Counted from the first letter of the stretch, positions 1-9,877 are shown. The stretch is 64,000 nt of DNA from Hydrogenovibrio marinus (GCF_013340845.1 NZ_AP020335.1:620001-684000); one strand, 5' to 3'. Numbers and translations: made by a program. Notes: generated by a model not told the origin, from the letters alone.

Positions 1-663
1 ATTCCAATCGAACTATGGCGCTGGGGAATTAAGAATCGCACCGGATCGCTAAGAGTTTTTTCAGAGGATGTTGTCAAAGTTAATCTTATGCCTGTTTTAA
101 CAGGGAGTGTTTCCAATAGGGGGATATTGTTTAAAGGTTTGCGTTACACATGCTTGGAGGCAATAAAAGAAGGCTGGTTTGAGCGTGTTAATCACACTCG
201 TCCTAAAAAGGTTGAAATCTCCTTTGACCCTCGTTTTACCGACAAAGTTTACCTGAGACCTGATGATTCTATAAATAGTTATTGGGTATGTGATTTAGCG
301 GATGAAAGTCGGCGGTATTCTGGGATGAGCTTTGCTGAAGCTGAGCAGATTTATAACGAAGCCAAGCGCACAGAAGCACAAGCACAGCAACTGTCCAGGT
401 TTAAAAAAGTCGATATAGATCAACAGATAAATGCAGTGATTAATGAGGAAAGGAAAAAATCAGTATCAAGGGACAATAAATCAATCAATGGTATTCGTGA
501 GAACCGAAATGAGGCTCGAAATGAAGAAAGGGGTCGTCAAGAACTGGTTGGCAGAAAAAAGATGGATCATCAGGGTGAAAATGTAGTCTCTTTTAGTCAA
601 GAAACAAAAGAAGATCTTGATTATCCATCTTTAGATGAATTTTTGGAGGATGGTGATGACTAA
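1..663 (+). CDS. tnsB: Tn7-like transposase TnsB, C-terminal part
   Basis: The frame is open from the first base, so the gene begins upstream of the window; about 220 C-terminal residues are present. TnsB is the DDE transposase that binds the transposon ends, cuts the 3' ends and joins them to the target. What is visible is the segment beginning IPIELWRWGIKNRTG, typical of the Mu-transposase C-terminal beta-barrel that follows the catalytic core, then a charged tail of about 100 residues rich in Glu, Arg and Asn. In Tn7 this tail contacts TnsC. The catalytic DDE residues lie outside the window. The stop overlaps the start of tnsC by 8 bases, and the order tnsB-tnsC-tnsD-tnsE is that of Tn7. 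An ATG at 88 is internal, not a start. Confidence 0.9.
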   Translation: MPIELWRWGIKNRTGSLRVFSEDVVKVNLMPVLTGSVSNRGILFKGLRYTCLEAIKEGWFERVNHTRPKKVEISFDPRFTDKVYLRPDDSINSYWVCDLADESRRYSGMSFAEAEQIYNEAKRTEAQAQQLSRFKKVDIDQQINAVINEERKKSVSRDNKSINGIRENRNEARNEERGRQELVGRKKMDHQGENVVSFSQETKEDLDYPSLDEFLEDGDD

Positions 664-2293
664 AATTTTTGAAGCTGAATATATCAAGGGTGAAATTGAA
701 GAGTATAAAGGCAATCCTTTAATTAATGCATTACCACCAATAAATTCCGTGCAAGAGACTGCAAGGTTGTTGAATCGTTATCCTGTTGTAACAGACGAAG
801 AGCGAGCATTGCCATCCCACATCCGGCGGCATGCGATGATGAGAATTCTGGATAAATTCTTATACCCGACGAGGATGCATCTTCAGCTTGAACAAATGAT
901 TTCAGGCATGATACGGCGAGGTTATTTGAACAGAAATATCGCGAATGCAGAATACCAAGAAAACTTGAATAAAGTTGATGAAACTGATTTTGTGCAGGTC
1001 TCTAGAAATGCCGGTAGTGAAGCCTTGTCCAGTTCTGTGATTGGTTGTTCTGGGTCGGGTAAAACCACCGCTACGGAAGCGATTTTAGCAGGCTATTCCA
1101 AGCAAGCTATTTATCATCCAGAATATCAGCATACTCAGTTGGTTTGGCTTAAGCTTGATTGTCCGCATGACGGTTCCGCAAAAAGTTTATGTATTCATTT
1201 TTTTCGTGAGGTTGATCGCATTCTTGGGACGGATTATGAGAATACATATGTCAAGTCAAGGTCTTCTGCTGAAACAATGTTAGGCAGTATTGCTCGGGTT
1301 TCAGCTCTCCATTCTTTGGGGATTTTAGTGATAGATGAGATACAGCATTTGAAAGCTGCAAAATCTGGGGGTGCCCAGACTCTCCTTAATTTTTTCGTGA
1401 CAATGACCAATGTCATAAAGGTACCTGTTTTATTTATTGGGACACCCAATGCGACAGCACTTTTCTCTGGAACCATGCGTTCTGCAAGAAGAGCCTCGCA
1501 ATTTGGTAGCCTGGATTGGAATCGTTTTGAGCAAGGTGTTCATCAAGACGGCAAATCAGATTGGGATAAATTTATAGGCAGGTTATGGAAGTTGCAGTGG
1601 TTAAAGTCGCCCGTGCCACTTCATAATGAAGTTAAGGCATTGTTTTGGGAGTTAACGCAGGGCGTTGCTCATATAGCTGTGACCTTATTCTTTTTAAGTC
1701 AGGCTCGAGCAGTGATGTCAGGCAGAGAAGTGATTGATGTTAAATTGCTTAAAAAGACATTTGATGATGAGTTTGAAATGGTAAGACCCATGATTGAGGC
1801 GTTAAAGAGTAACCGACCAGAGCAAATTGTGAAATATTCAGATTTGGATTTGCCCAAAAATTCATTTAGGGCTATTGCCATGCAAGACGTCATTGAAAAA
1901 ACTTTTTCGGAAAAACAACCATCGAAAGTAGATGAAAGGGAAGCTTCATTTAAGTCTATGTTGCTGCAAGCAGGTATTGGCGAAGACTTGGTAGACCTTG
2001 TTGCTCAGCAGGCAATGCAAGACAATCCAGATGCAAACTTTTTTGAATTGATGAGTTATGTTAGCCAAATGCAGTCTGACTTTAAGTTGGGGGATGGCAA
2101 TGAAAGCAAGGGGGTAAAACCAGCTTCAAAAAAAGCATCAAAACCTAAAGTTACAAGACGGGAAGCTCAATATGAGCAAGATGATTTGAGGCTGCTTGAT
2201 GGCCAAGATTCAGAGGAGGTTTATCAATATTTGCAACAGGCCGGTTGTGTATTGAATGTAAGTCATTTTATTAGTCTGAAAAAATTGGCCTAG
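656..2293 (+). CDS. tnsC: Tn7-like transposition regulator TnsC (AAA+ ATPase)
   Basis: TnsC is the ATP-dependent matchmaker that links the TnsAB transposase to a target selected by TnsD or TnsE. The 545-residue product matches Tn7 TnsC in length (about 555). It has a Walker A motif (GCSGSGKTT, around residue 130) and a Walker B motif (LGILVIDEIQHL, around residues 221-232). I chose the ATG at 656 because GGAGG lies 6 bases upstream at 645-649; in-frame ATGs at 635 and 650 lack a site. The C-terminal region carries a basic linker rich in Lys and Ser. It overlaps tnsB by 8 bases and is followed 10 bases later by tnsD, so the genes are probably co-translated. No disabling change is visible. Confidence 0.93.
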   Translation: MTKIFEAEYIKGEIEEYKGNPLINALPPINSVQETARLLNRYPVVTDEERALPSHIRRHAMMRILDKFLYPTRMHLQLEQMISGMIRRGYLNRNIANAEYQENLNKVDETDFVQVSRNAGSEALSSSVIGCSGSGKTTATEAILAGYSKQAIYHPEYQHTQLVWLKLDCPHDGSAKSLCIHFFREVDRILGTDYENTYVKSRSSAETMLGSIARVSALHSLGILVIDEIQHLKAAKSGGAQTLLNFFVTMTNVIKVPVLFIGTPNATALFSGTMRSARRASQFGSLDWNRFEQGVHQDGKSDWDKFIGRLWKLQWLKSPVPLHNEVKALFWELTQGVAHIAVTLFFLSQARAVMSGREVIDVKLLKKTFDDEFEMVRPMIEALKSNRPEQIVKYSDLDLPKNSFRAIAMQDVIEKTFSEKQPSKVDEREASFKSMLLQAGIGEDLVDLVAQQAMQDNPDANFFELMSYVSQMQSDFKLGDGNESKGVKPASKKASKPKVTRREAQYEQDDLRLLDGQDSEEVYQYLQQAGCVLNVSHFISLKKLA

Positions 2294-2303
2294 GTAAGTT
2301 TTG

Positions 2304-3860
2304 ATGATTGCCAACTTTCCTGTGCCTCAAAAAGACGAGTTGCTTAGTAGTGTTTTGGCAAGATTTGTGGCGAGACAGGGCTTAGAAAGTCACAAAGTGG
2401 CATTAGATGTGTTGTTTGGTGATAGAAAGGTTGTGACATCGGCGCTTTTCCAAGGCCGAATAAACTTATTGTTGGAAAGAGTCGGTCATATTTGGAGTAC
2501 CTCTGAACAAGAGGTCGTCTATCAACATACTATGTTGCCATTATTTGCACCTTTTTTACCGTCTAATCAAGTAATGAAAATTATTGAAGATGTTTCCTTT
2601 AAGAAAGGGAATACGGTAAGTCTACGAACAGGCATGAACGCTTCTTTGCTTAATTGGCGCGAGAACTATATGTTTTGCCCGCAATGTTGGGAGTCTGAAA
2701 AAAGGGAGTTGGGATTTGTGTATTGGCATAGGAGCCATCAAGTACCAGGAGTCACTTATTGCTCTATTCATAATTGTAAGTTGGTTGATTCTGAAAAAAG
2801 TATGCAGCATACGCAGCGCCATGCTTTTGTTGTTCCCCAAATTCAGCAAGATAAAATGCTTTCTTGTAGTGAAGTTAAGCTGAACGACAGAGAGGTCTTG
2901 CTGTCTCAGTCGGTAAGCCAACTTTTTGAATTGCCATCTGATAGTTCAATGCTTGCAGGCATTTCATCCGACAAATGGAGTGCATTTTATTCTAACTATG
3001 CAGTTCAGCAGGGGTTTTTGAATGGAAGCCGGATTGATCATAAGCGCATAGAGCAGGCTATAATTGCCTTCTGGGGTAAAGAGTGGCTTAAGAAAAATGC
3101 GCTGTTCTTTGAAGGGGATGGTAGTTGGTTGAGGCGAATTTTTCAAAAGCATCGTCGAGGCTTTTCATACTTGCAGCATTTTGTTGTGTGGCTGGCAATA
3201 GAACAAAAGTCTATTGATGTTTTTGAGCGATTGAGTTGGGTAGAGTCTATTCAAAAGAAGGTAAAAAAGACAAAGTCGACCACTACTGATAGGGATGTTA
3301 AAGAGGTTCGATGCATGTGGTTGGATTTGAGGCGAAAGCAACCAGAAGCATCCCTAAAAATGCTTAGAGCAACTCAAGCAGGAGCGCGTTTGTATACCTG
3401 GCTTTATCGACATGATAGGGCATGGCTGGATGAAAACAAGCCAAAAAAGGTGGCAAATTATGTAAATTCGAGAGTTAATTGGCAAGAAAGGGATGACAAG
3501 TTGGTGCGCCAGTTGATTGTGATTATGCAAAGTAATGAGTTTGAGCTAGAAGGGCCAAGAAGAAGTAGGAGTTGGTATGCGAATAAACTGGGAGTCAAGT
3601 CCTTGATTGAAAAGCACCTTGATAAGTTGCCGAGGGTTTCATTGTTTTTTAGTAAATATTCCGAAACCATTGAAGAGTACCAATGTAGGCGATTAGCAAG
3701 GGTGCTGGCCGACCTTGTTTTAAAAAGTGAGCAATTAATTCCAATTTGCGAGGTGGAGAGATATGCAGGATTATCTGAGCAACGTAAAACAACAGCTGCA
3801 AGACGTATTGTTTCAAAGAGTGTCCCAGCCTGGCAGATATCTCAAATCATTTCCAAATGA
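2304..3860 (+). CDS. tnsD: Tn7-like target selector TnsD (TniQ family)
   Basis: TnsD/TniQ proteins bind a specific chromosomal attachment site and recruit TnsC; in Tn7 the site is at the end of glmS. The 518-residue product is close to Tn7 TnsD (508). The N-terminal TniQ domain (PVPQKDELLSSVLARF) is followed by a zinc-finger-like cluster starting near residue 124: CPQC, then YWHRSHQVPGV, then CSIHNC. The rest is helical and basic, as expected for site-specific DNA binding. An in-frame TTG at 2301 precedes the ATG; I use the ATG at 2304 behind TAGGTAAG. The last 98 bases overlap tnsE in another frame. No glmS is in the window, so the target this protein recognises cannot be read here. Confidence 0.9.
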   Translation: MIANFPVPQKDELLSSVLARFVARQGLESHKVALDVLFGDRKVVTSALFQGRINLLLERVGHIWSTSEQEVVYQHTMLPLFAPFLPSNQVMKIIEDVSFKKGNTVSLRTGMNASLLNWRENYMFCPQCWESEKRELGFVYWHRSHQVPGVTYCSIHNCKLVDSEKSMQHTQRHAFVVPQIQQDKMLSCSEVKLNDREVLLSQSVSQLFELPSDSSMLAGISSDKWSAFYSNYAVQQGFLNGSRIDHKRIEQAIIAFWGKEWLKKNALFFEGDGSWLRRIFQKHRRGFSYLQHFVVWLAIEQKSIDVFERLSWVESIQKKVKKTKSTTTDRDVKEVRCMWLDLRRKQPEASLKMLRATQAGARLYTWLYRHDRAWLDENKPKKVANYVNSRVNWQERDDKLVRQLIVIMQSNEFELEGPRRSRSWYANKLGVKSLIEKHLDKLPRVSLFFSKYSETIEEYQCRRLARVLADLVLKSEQLIPICEVERYAGLSEQRKTTAARRIVSKSVPAWQISQIISK

Positions 3861-5484
3861 TATCCCTTTAGATTATTTAGGTAGAATAAAAAAGGGGCAC
3901 AATCTAAATCGAAAATCCTTATTTGTTGAGGCTGTATTTGAGGGTGAAGCAAAAAAATTGTGGGTGCCAGTGGAATTATTACCTTTTTTAATCAAGGGGC
4001 GTGCCTATGGAAAGGTTGATAAACAAAAAACAACTGTGTCCAAGCAGTTTAAGGGGCGTCAGCTAAAGCAACTTGAGACATTTTATATTAGAAATGTTCA
4101 GCAAATTAAGGGTGTAAAAGTCAAATCCAATAATAGTTTCTATTTCAAGTTATTTACGGCTAATGGAGACTATCTTATTTCTGCTTTTGAATTAGCAAGA
4201 GCTTTGTATTTCCGCGATAAACATTTGGTTGATGCGGCTTTTCGACCGAATGGTCTATTTGAGTTGGCTTCCTATAACATCGGAGATAAGGAGGTGGAGA
4301 TAAGGTTTCCTGAAACTACTGAATATCCAGCCAGCAATTTAAATTGCCTACAGACGAAACAGCATTTAATTAATTTGTTTTTGAATGAAGATTATCGGAA
4401 GAGTTTTGGGAGTATTTTTGCGAAAAGATTCAAGGCTGAAAATAGCAATAACTTCCATTTTAATTTTGTACCGCCAAATCTCGATGGGTTGCATTTTGAG
4501 GTCTTGTGCAAAAAACTAAAAAATGTTGGCTATCTAGTATACGAGGTACGAGGCATACAAAACCGTTCATTCTTTTATGATGGTATTGTTCGTTTTATAC
4601 ACCCAAGAAAAAAAGATGTTGTAAAGACAGGTAGTTCTGGAGAAAGCGGCACTGGGGATAGGGTTATAAATCGTCCAAATCAATCTGATGAAATAGATTT
4701 GGATAAAAGTCCTGGTTTGGGAAAAAAGAAGAAAAAAATCGAAGAAAAAGACACATATTACCAAGTTTTGAACTCTGTAAGAACCATTGTAAATAGTCAT
4801 CAGGTTGAGAAGGAAACCGGAAAAAATTCTTCAGGGATGCCACAAGAAGGGAGTCGAATTAATTCCGGTGTAATATCGGCAGGAAAGAAGTTGGCCGAAG
4901 GTAGTGCGAATTTTGTTGAACCACATTTAAGTGGTGGTAGTTCTATTTCAGCTGTTAATGAAGGCGGTAATACAGTTGATAGGTTCCGCTTGTTCATTGA
5001 AACGATTGATAGTGTGGTGGACGCTTTGAAGTGTAAGGAATACAAAATATTCCATTTGCTACTTCCTAAGCCGGAAGCAGGATTTGAAAATGACAAGTGG
5101 AAAAACTTGATTACTGCTAAACCGAGGCTTGTTTGTGTGGCACAATTTCATTTCAAAAATGTAGTTTTTGTTGCTCTTGACGTTGATATTGCTGATTTGT
5201 CAAAGAGCCATACGATTAGTAGTAGGTTAGTGGTTTTTAAAAATGATGATAAAAATACTGAGAAAGATAAGCTCAAAATTATTTTACAGGCCTTGTCTAA
5301 TTCAAAAACTATAAGCTGGCCGAGTGCTGAAGTGTTTGACAAGATTTGTGATTTAGATGTTCGTATGATTCACCCGGCTAAAAAACTCTATGAGCATATA
5401 GAAAAACCTCAGGACAGAAAAAAATTTTACATTTCATATTGGGCAGAGAAGTGGCAAGAGAAAATCAAGGGTGTGTTTAAGTAA
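3763..5484 (+). CDS. tnsE: Tn7-like target selector TnsE
   Basis: TnsE directs Tn7 to discontinuously replicating DNA and conjugal plasmids through the sliding clamp. This 573-residue product (Tn7 TnsE is 538) shares recognisable blocks with it: ELARALYF near residue 143, FNFVPPNLDGLHFEV around 230, the EPHLSGG segment around 390 after a low-complexity Ser/Gly/Lys linker, and a C-terminal IHPAKKLYE block. The ATG at 3763 has GGTGGAG 6 bases upstream but lies 98 bases inside tnsD; similarity to Tn7 TnsE begins only about 30 residues later, so a downstream alternative start is possible. It is the last transposition gene. In Tn7, cargo genes follow tnsE. Confidence 0.85.
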   Translation: MQDYLSNVKQQLQDVLFQRVSQPGRYLKSFPNDIPLDYLGRIKKGHNLNRKSLFVEAVFEGEAKKLWVPVELLPFLIKGRAYGKVDKQKTTVSKQFKGRQLKQLETFYIRNVQQIKGVKVKSNNSFYFKLFTANGDYLISAFELARALYFRDKHLVDAAFRPNGLFELASYNIGDKEVEIRFPETTEYPASNLNCLQTKQHLINLFLNEDYRKSFGSIFAKRFKAENSNNFHFNFVPPNLDGLHFEVLCKKLKNVGYLVYEVRGIQNRSFFYDGIVRFIHPRKKDVVKTGSSGESGTGDRVINRPNQSDEIDLDKSPGLGKKKKKIEEKDTYYQVLNSVRTIVNSHQVEKETGKNSSGMPQEGSRINSGVISAGKKLAEGSANFVEPHLSGGSSISAVNEGGNTVDRFRLFIETIDSVVDALKCKEYKIFHLLLPKPEAGFENDKWKNLITAKPRLVCVAQFHFKNVVFVALDVDIADLSKSHTISSRLVVFKNDDKNTEKDKLKIILQALSNSKTISWPSAEVFDKICDLDVRMIHPAKKLYEHIEKPQDRKKFYISYWAEKWQEKIKGVFK

Positions 5485-5510
5485 TGTGAGATATGACTTG
5501 TTATTGTAAT

Positions 5511-5539
5511 ATTCTTTTTATGCTGGAATATGCTATGAT
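5511..5539 (+). promoter_or_regulatory. candidate promoter for the O-antigen locus
   Basis: An extended -10 element, TGCTATGAT, lies at 5531-5539 with a weak -35-like ATTCTT 17 bases before the hexamer. It sits in the 159-base gap between tnsE and ddhD and would transcribe the first O-antigen genes. Only the extended -10 is convincing; the start site is not shown. Confidence 0.4.
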
Positions 5540-5540
5540 T

Positions 5541-5619
5541 CATTAAAGACAAACTTTAATGTAATTCAATGTGCGGTCAAAATTTCTTACCATTAAGAAA
5601 TGAGCAAACATTAATGTAA
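5541..5619 (+). repeat. paired palindromic direct repeats upstream of ddhD
   Basis: CATTAAAG-ACAAA-CTTTAATG at 5541-5561 is a perfect 8-base inverted repeat, ATTTCTTA-CCAT-TAAGAAAT at 5582-5601 is another, and ACATTAATGT at 5608-5617 is a 10-base palindrome. In addition, CAAACTTTAATGTAA (5550-5564) recurs as CAAACATTAATGTAA (5605-5619), with 14 of 15 bases identical and a 55-base offset. The position immediately after the candidate -10 suits a repressor-binding region. Alternatively, being right after tnsE, these could be TnsB-binding repeats of a transposon end. The sequence does not decide between the two. Confidence 0.6.
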
Positions 5620-5643
5620 AAATTAATAAAATATAGTCTCAAA

Positions 5644-6639
5644 ATGAACAAAAATAAATGTAGGGTTACAACAACAGAAGGTAAAGAGTTCGTTTCTGAG
5701 GGCTCTATGTCGATATTGGACTCGGCACTTGGTGCTGGGTTTATATTTGAATATAGTTGTAAAAACGGGCAGTGTGGTGTCTGTAAGACAACCTTGCTAG
5801 ACGGGGATGTTGAAGAGATTGCCCCTCAACAGTCGCTAACAAAGCAAGAAAAGCAGCAGGGCATGATCCTGTCATGTTGTTGTGAGCCTGTTTCTGATAT
5901 TTTGATTGATGCCGAAGATCTGAGCGCGCTACATGGCATTGAGATAAAAACTCTACCCGCTAGGATTAGCAGTATTCAGCAGATGTCACCAGATATTGTA
6001 GAGGTTGTTCTAAGGCTGCCGCCAACAGCTGATTTTAACTTTCTAGAAGGCCAGTATCTTGATGTGATTGGGCCTAATGGAGTTAGAAGAAGTTATTCAA
6101 TAGCAAGTTCTTCTTCACAAAAAGAAATTACTCTTTTAATCAAAAAGGTTGAGGGCGGGGTGCTAAGCCAATATTGGTTTTTCGATGCTCGAGAAAATGA
6201 CTTGGTTAGAATTGAAGGGCCAAAAGGCACCTTCTTTATTAGAGATTTGGGTAAGTCACTTTTATTTTTGGGTACGGGTACGGGTATTGCGCCAGTTATC
6301 TCAATGTTACAGGCCTTAGATGAAAAGGAAGGCTTTGTTCAAACACATCCAATACGAGTCTTTTGGGGTAATAGGTTCAAGGAAGATTTTGTGTTGTGCC
6401 CTAAGTTTAAAAGGCTGGATGTCGATTTTGTAAAGGTTTTGTCAAGACAGGATGATGTTTGGGTTTTTGAAACTGGTTATGTTCAGGATGTTGCTCTAAC
6501 AAAGGTGTCAGATTTGAATAATTTGCAAGTTTATGCGTGTGGTTCAAATGAAATGATTCAAAGTGCTAAAAGGAAGTTTTTTGATTCTGGCTTGCCTGAA
6601 AAAAACTTTTTTTCTGATGCCTTTGTACAAAGTTTGTAG
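5644..6639 (+). CDS. ddhD: CDP-6-deoxy-3,4-glucoseen reductase (E3)
   Basis: This flavin/iron-sulfur reductase passes electrons from NAD(P)H to the DdhC (E1) reaction intermediate to complete C3 deoxygenation of CDP-4-keto-6-deoxyglucose. The 331-residue product has an N-terminal plant-type [2Fe-2S] domain (C39-x4-C44-x2-C47 and a Cys cluster at 78-80), an FAD-binding motif (RRSYSIASSS), an NAD(P)-binding LGTGTGIAPV and a C-terminal CGSNEM motif. It opens a ddhD-ddhA-ddhB-ddhC series with the same gene order as in Salmonella (rfbI-F-G-H) and Yersinia. The ATG at 5644 follows an AT-rich leader with no strong ribosome site. Confidence 0.92.
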   Translation: MNKNKCRVTTTEGKEFVSEGSMSILDSALGAGFIFEYSCKNGQCGVCKTTLLDGDVEEIAPQQSLTKQEKQQGMILSCCCEPVSDILIDAEDLSALHGIEIKTLPARISSIQQMSPDIVEVVLRLPPTADFNFLEGQYLDVIGPNGVRRSYSIASSSSQKEITLLIKKVEGGVLSQYWFFDARENDLVRIEGPKGTFFIRDLGKSLLFLGTGTGIAPVISMLQALDEKEGFVQTHPIRVFWGNRFKEDFVLCPKFKRLDVDFVKVLSRQDDVWVFETGYVQDVALTKVSDLNNLQVYACGSNEMIQSAKRKFFDSGLPEKNFFSDAFVQSL

Positions 6640-6671
6640 TTTTGAGTTATTTAAATAATAGGATGCAGTAG

Positions 6672-7448
6672 ATGAAAGCAGTGATTTTAGCCGGAGGGTT
6701 GGGAACAAGATTAAGTGAAGAGACAAGTGTAAGACCAAAACCAATGGTTGAAATTGGTGGTAAGCCGATTCTTTGGCATATTATGAAAATGTACTCTGCA
6801 CACGGTATCAACGATTTTGTTATCTGTTGCGGATATAAAGGCTATGTCATCAAAGAGTATTTTGCTAACTACTTTCTTCATCAATCGGATGTTACTTTCT
6901 GTATGAAAGAAAATCGAATGGATGTCCATGAAAAACGTGCTGAGCCCTGGACGGTCACCCTTGTGGATACCGGGGATAACTCTATGACAGGTGGGCGCCT
7001 AGGTAGAGTTGCTGATTACATTAAAGATGAAGAAGCTTTTTGTTTTACATATGGAGACGGTGTTGCTGATATCAATATTAGTGAGTTGATTCAATTTCAC
7101 AAATCACATGGTAAACAGGCAACATTGACTGCAACTTATCCACCAGGTCGTTTTGGCGCATTAGACATTCAGGGACATCAAATTAAACAGTTTAAGGAGA
7201 AGCCCAAAGGTGATGGAGCCATGATCAATGGGGGGTTCTTTGTCCTTTCGCCAAAAGTTTTAGAAAGAATTTCAGGTGATGACTGTGTTTGGGAGCAAAG
7301 TCCCTTGGTGAGCTTGGCTGAAGACGGTGAGTTAATGGCATTTGAGCATGAAGGTTTTTGGCAGCCTATGGATACCTTACGAGACAAAACTCATTTGGAA
7401 GAGCTTTGGGATGCTAAAAAAGCTCCATGGAAATGTTGGGAAGAATAA
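6672..7448 (+). CDS. ddhA: glucose-1-phosphate cytidylyltransferase
   Basis: It makes CDP-glucose from CTP and glucose-1-phosphate, the first step toward CDP-3,6-dideoxyhexoses. The 258-residue product, a normal length for RfbF, has the nucleotidyltransferase signature [11 protein letters not shown] with the downstream [16 protein letters not shown], and the GDGVAD metal-binding segment. It begins 32 bases after ddhD and is followed after 3 bases by ddhB, indicating one operon. Nothing is unusual about the active site. Confidence 0.96.
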   Translation: MKAVILAGGLGTRLSEETSVRPKPMVEIGGKPILWHIMKMYSAHGINDFVICCGYKGYVIKEYFANYFLHQSDVTFCMKENRMDVHEKRAEPWTVTLVDTGDNSMTGGRLGRVADYIKDEEAFCFTYGDGVADINISELIQFHKSHGKQATLTATYPPGRFGALDIQGHQIKQFKEKPKGDGAMINGGFFVLSPKVLERISGDDCVWEQSPLVSLAEDGELMAFEHEGFWQPMDTLRDKTHLEELWDAKKAPWKCWEE

Positions 7449-7451
7449 TTA

Positions 7452-8522
7452 ATGGTCGATAAGAATTTTTGGCATGGCAAAAAGGTCTTTCTGACTGGTC
7501 ATACCGGATTTAAAGGTAGTTGGTTATCCATTTGGTTGCAATCTTTGGGGGCTGTTGTGAAGGGTTATGCTCTTGCGCCACCAACTACTCCCAGTTTATA
7601 CGAAGAAGCAAGTGTAGATAAACTAATCGATTCTGAAATTGGTGATATCCGCAATCTTGATAAATTGACAATCAGCATAGTCAATTTTGATCCTGATATC
7701 TTGATTCATATGGCGGCGCAACCACTAGTAAGGCTGTCCTATAAAGAGCCTCTTGAAACCTATGACGTTAATGTAATGGGAACAGCTAAGGTGCTTGAGG
7801 CGGCAAGAGGTTGTGCAAACCTTAAAGCGATAGTCAGTGTCACCACAGACAAGTGTTATGAGAACAAAGAATGGGTATGGGGTTATAGAGAAGATGAGCC
7901 GATGGGAGGGCATGACCCTTATTCCAGTTCGAAAGGGTGTGCGGAACTGGTAACCTCTGCCTATCGTCGGTCTTTTCTTCAAGATGCTGGTATTGGTTTA
8001 GCATCGGCAAGAGCGGGTAATGTAGTCGGTGGTGGTGATTGGGCTGATGATAGGCTTATTCCAGATATTTTACGCGCATTTGAGCAAGAAAAACCCGTTA
8101 TTATTCGCAACCCAAAATCCACAAGACCATGGCAACATGTGTTAGAACCTTTGTCTGGATACTTGGTTTTAGCGCAAAAGCTTTATGAAGATCCTAGTGA
8201 ATACGCTGAAGGCTGGAATTTTGGTCCTAATGAAGAAGATGTGAAACCAGTTGATTGGATTTTAGACAAAATGACAGCATTATGGCCAAATTCTGAATGG
8301 AAGTTGGATGAAGGTGATCATCCTCATGAAGCTGGATATTTAAAGTTGGATGTTTCCAAAGCAAAATCCTATTTGCAATGGCATCCAATGTGGCGATTGG
8401 AACAAACCTTAGAGCGAATTGTAAAATGGCACAAGGCATGGCTGAATAAAGAAGATATGCAAAGTGTGTGCCTAGAAGAAATTAATGATTATATGAGAGA
8501 TATGGATAATGCAAACCACTGA
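7452..8522 (+). CDS. ddhB: CDP-glucose 4,6-dehydratase
   Basis: It converts CDP-glucose to CDP-4-keto-6-deoxyglucose. The 356-residue extended SDR has the NAD-binding [11 protein letters not shown] near residue 16, the [10 protein letters not shown] segment (Thr and Asp/Lys of the dehydratase active site) and YSSSKGCAE carrying the catalytic Tyr-x3-Lys. The [10 protein letters not shown] and TRPWQHV motifs are typical of RfbG. It overlaps ddhC by 14 bases, which suggests translational coupling. Confidence 0.96.
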   Translation: MVDKNFWHGKKVFLTGHTGFKGSWLSIWLQSLGAVVKGYALAPPTTPSLYEEASVDKLIDSEIGDIRNLDKLTISIVNFDPDILIHMAAQPLVRLSYKEPLETYDVNVMGTAKVLEAARGCANLKAIVSVTTDKCYENKEWVWGYREDEPMGGHDPYSSSKGCAELVTSAYRRSFLQDAGIGLASARAGNVVGGGDWADDRLIPDILRAFEQEKPVIIRNPKSTRPWQHVLEPLSGYLVLAQKLYEDPSEYAEGWNFGPNEEDVKPVDWILDKMTALWPNSEWKLDEGDHPHEAGYLKLDVSKAKSYLQWHPMWRLEQTLERIVKWHKAWLNKEDMQSVCLEEINDYMRDMDNANH

Positions 8523-9825
8523 ATCGATCAGAAATGAGATTTCGGAGTTGGTAAAGAAATATGCTGAACTGCAATATGCTGAAAAGCCGTTTGAACCAGG
8601 GAAATCGGTAGTTCCTCCTTCAGGAAAGGTTATTGGTGAATTAGAACTGCAGTATATGGTAGAAGCGTCCCTAGATGGGTGGTTGACTACGGGACGCTTT
8701 AATGAGCAGTTTGAAAAGGAATTGGCTGGATTTATCGGAGTGAATCACTTAATTACGGTTAATTCAGGCTCTTCAGCAAATTTAGTTGCATTTGCTGCGC
8801 TAACCTCTCCGAAATTAGGCGATAGGGCTATTAGAAAGGGAGATGAAGTAATTGGTGTTGCAGCAGGTTTTCCAACGACGGTGAACCCGATAGTCCAATT
8901 TGGTGCGATTCCAGTTTTTGTAGATGTCGATATTCATACTCATAATGTTAATGCTGACTTGATTGAAGCTGCTATTACGTCAAAAACCAAGGCGATTATG
9001 TTGGCACATACTCTTGGAAATCCATTTGATATTGCAAAAGTAAAAGCGATCTGTGAAAAATATAATTTGTGGCTTGTCGAAGACTGTTGTGACGCGCTGG
9101 GTGCCAAGTACGGTGGGCAACATGTTGGGACTTTTGGTGATATCGCAACATGCAGTTTTTACCCTGCGCACCATATTACGATGGGTGAAGGTGGAGCGGT
9201 TTTCACAAATAACCCTCAGCTGATTACGATTGCGGAGTCATTCAGAGACTGGGGAAGAGATTGCTACTGTAAGCCTGGGTGTGATAACACCTGTGGCACT
9301 AGATTTAATATGCAACTTGGCGATTTGCCTCAAGGCTATGACCATAAATACACTTATTCACATCTTGGTTACAACCTAAAGATTTCAGATATGCAAGCCG
9401 CTTGTGGATTGGCACAGTTGAAACGTCTCCCTGAATTTATCGCCAAGCGAAATGCCAATTTTGACTATTTGAAAAACCGTTTGTCCACCTTGGCTGATTT
9501 TCTTGAATTGACTGATGCAACCGAAAATTCAACGCCATCGTGGTTTGGTTTTCCTATTACGGTAAAAGAATCAGCCGGGGTTAAGCGTGTTGATTTAACA
9601 AAATATCTAGACCAGCAAAAGATAGGAACTAGACTTCTGTTTGCGGGAAATTTAATTAGGCAGCCATATTTTAAAGATATTGAATATCGCATTGTTGGTC
9701 AATTAGGCAATACTGATAAAACCATGAACCAAACCTTTTGGTTGGGCATTTATCCAGGGTTGAAAAAAGTGCATTTAGATTATGTTGTGGAAAGGATGGA
9801 AGAATTCTTTGGAGTAGGGTTTTGA
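8509..9825 (+). CDS. ddhC: CDP-4-keto-6-deoxyglucose-3-dehydrase (E1)
   Basis: This PMP/[2Fe-2S] enzyme of the DegT fold removes the C3 hydroxyl together with DdhD. The 438-residue product shows [13 protein letters not shown], where the usual PLP-binding Lys of aminotransferases is replaced by His, the hallmark of E1 dehydrases. The Cys-rich stretch [11 protein letters not shown], which ligates the iron-sulfur cluster, is intact. The expected product is CDP-4-keto-3,6-dideoxyglucose, the branch point for abequose, paratose, tyvelose, ascarylose or yersiniose. No abe, prt or tyv gene follows, so the ThDP enzyme at 12814-14616 is the likely next user. Confidence 0.95.
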   Translation: MQTTESIRNEISELVKKYAELQYAEKPFEPGKSVVPPSGKVIGELELQYMVEASLDGWLTTGRFNEQFEKELAGFIGVNHLITVNSGSSANLVAFAALTSPKLGDRAIRKGDEVIGVAAGFPTTVNPIVQFGAIPVFVDVDIHTHNVNADLIEAAITSKTKAIMLAHTLGNPFDIAKVKAICEKYNLWLVEDCCDALGAKYGGQHVGTFGDIATCSFYPAHHITMGEGGAVFTNNPQLITIAESFRDWGRDCYCKPGCDNTCGTRFNMQLGDLPQGYDHKYTYSHLGYNLKISDMQAACGLAQLKRLPEFIAKRNANFDYLKNRLSTLADFLELTDATENSTPSWFGFPITVKESAGVKRVDLTKYLDQQKIGTRLLFAGNLIRQPYFKDIEYRIVGQLGNTDKTMNQTFWLGIYPGLKKVHLDYVVERMEEFFGVGF

Positions 9826-9877
9826 TTTTTCGTCTATAGAAACTGTAAGCGATTGTTCTATCTGATATGAGGAAAAA

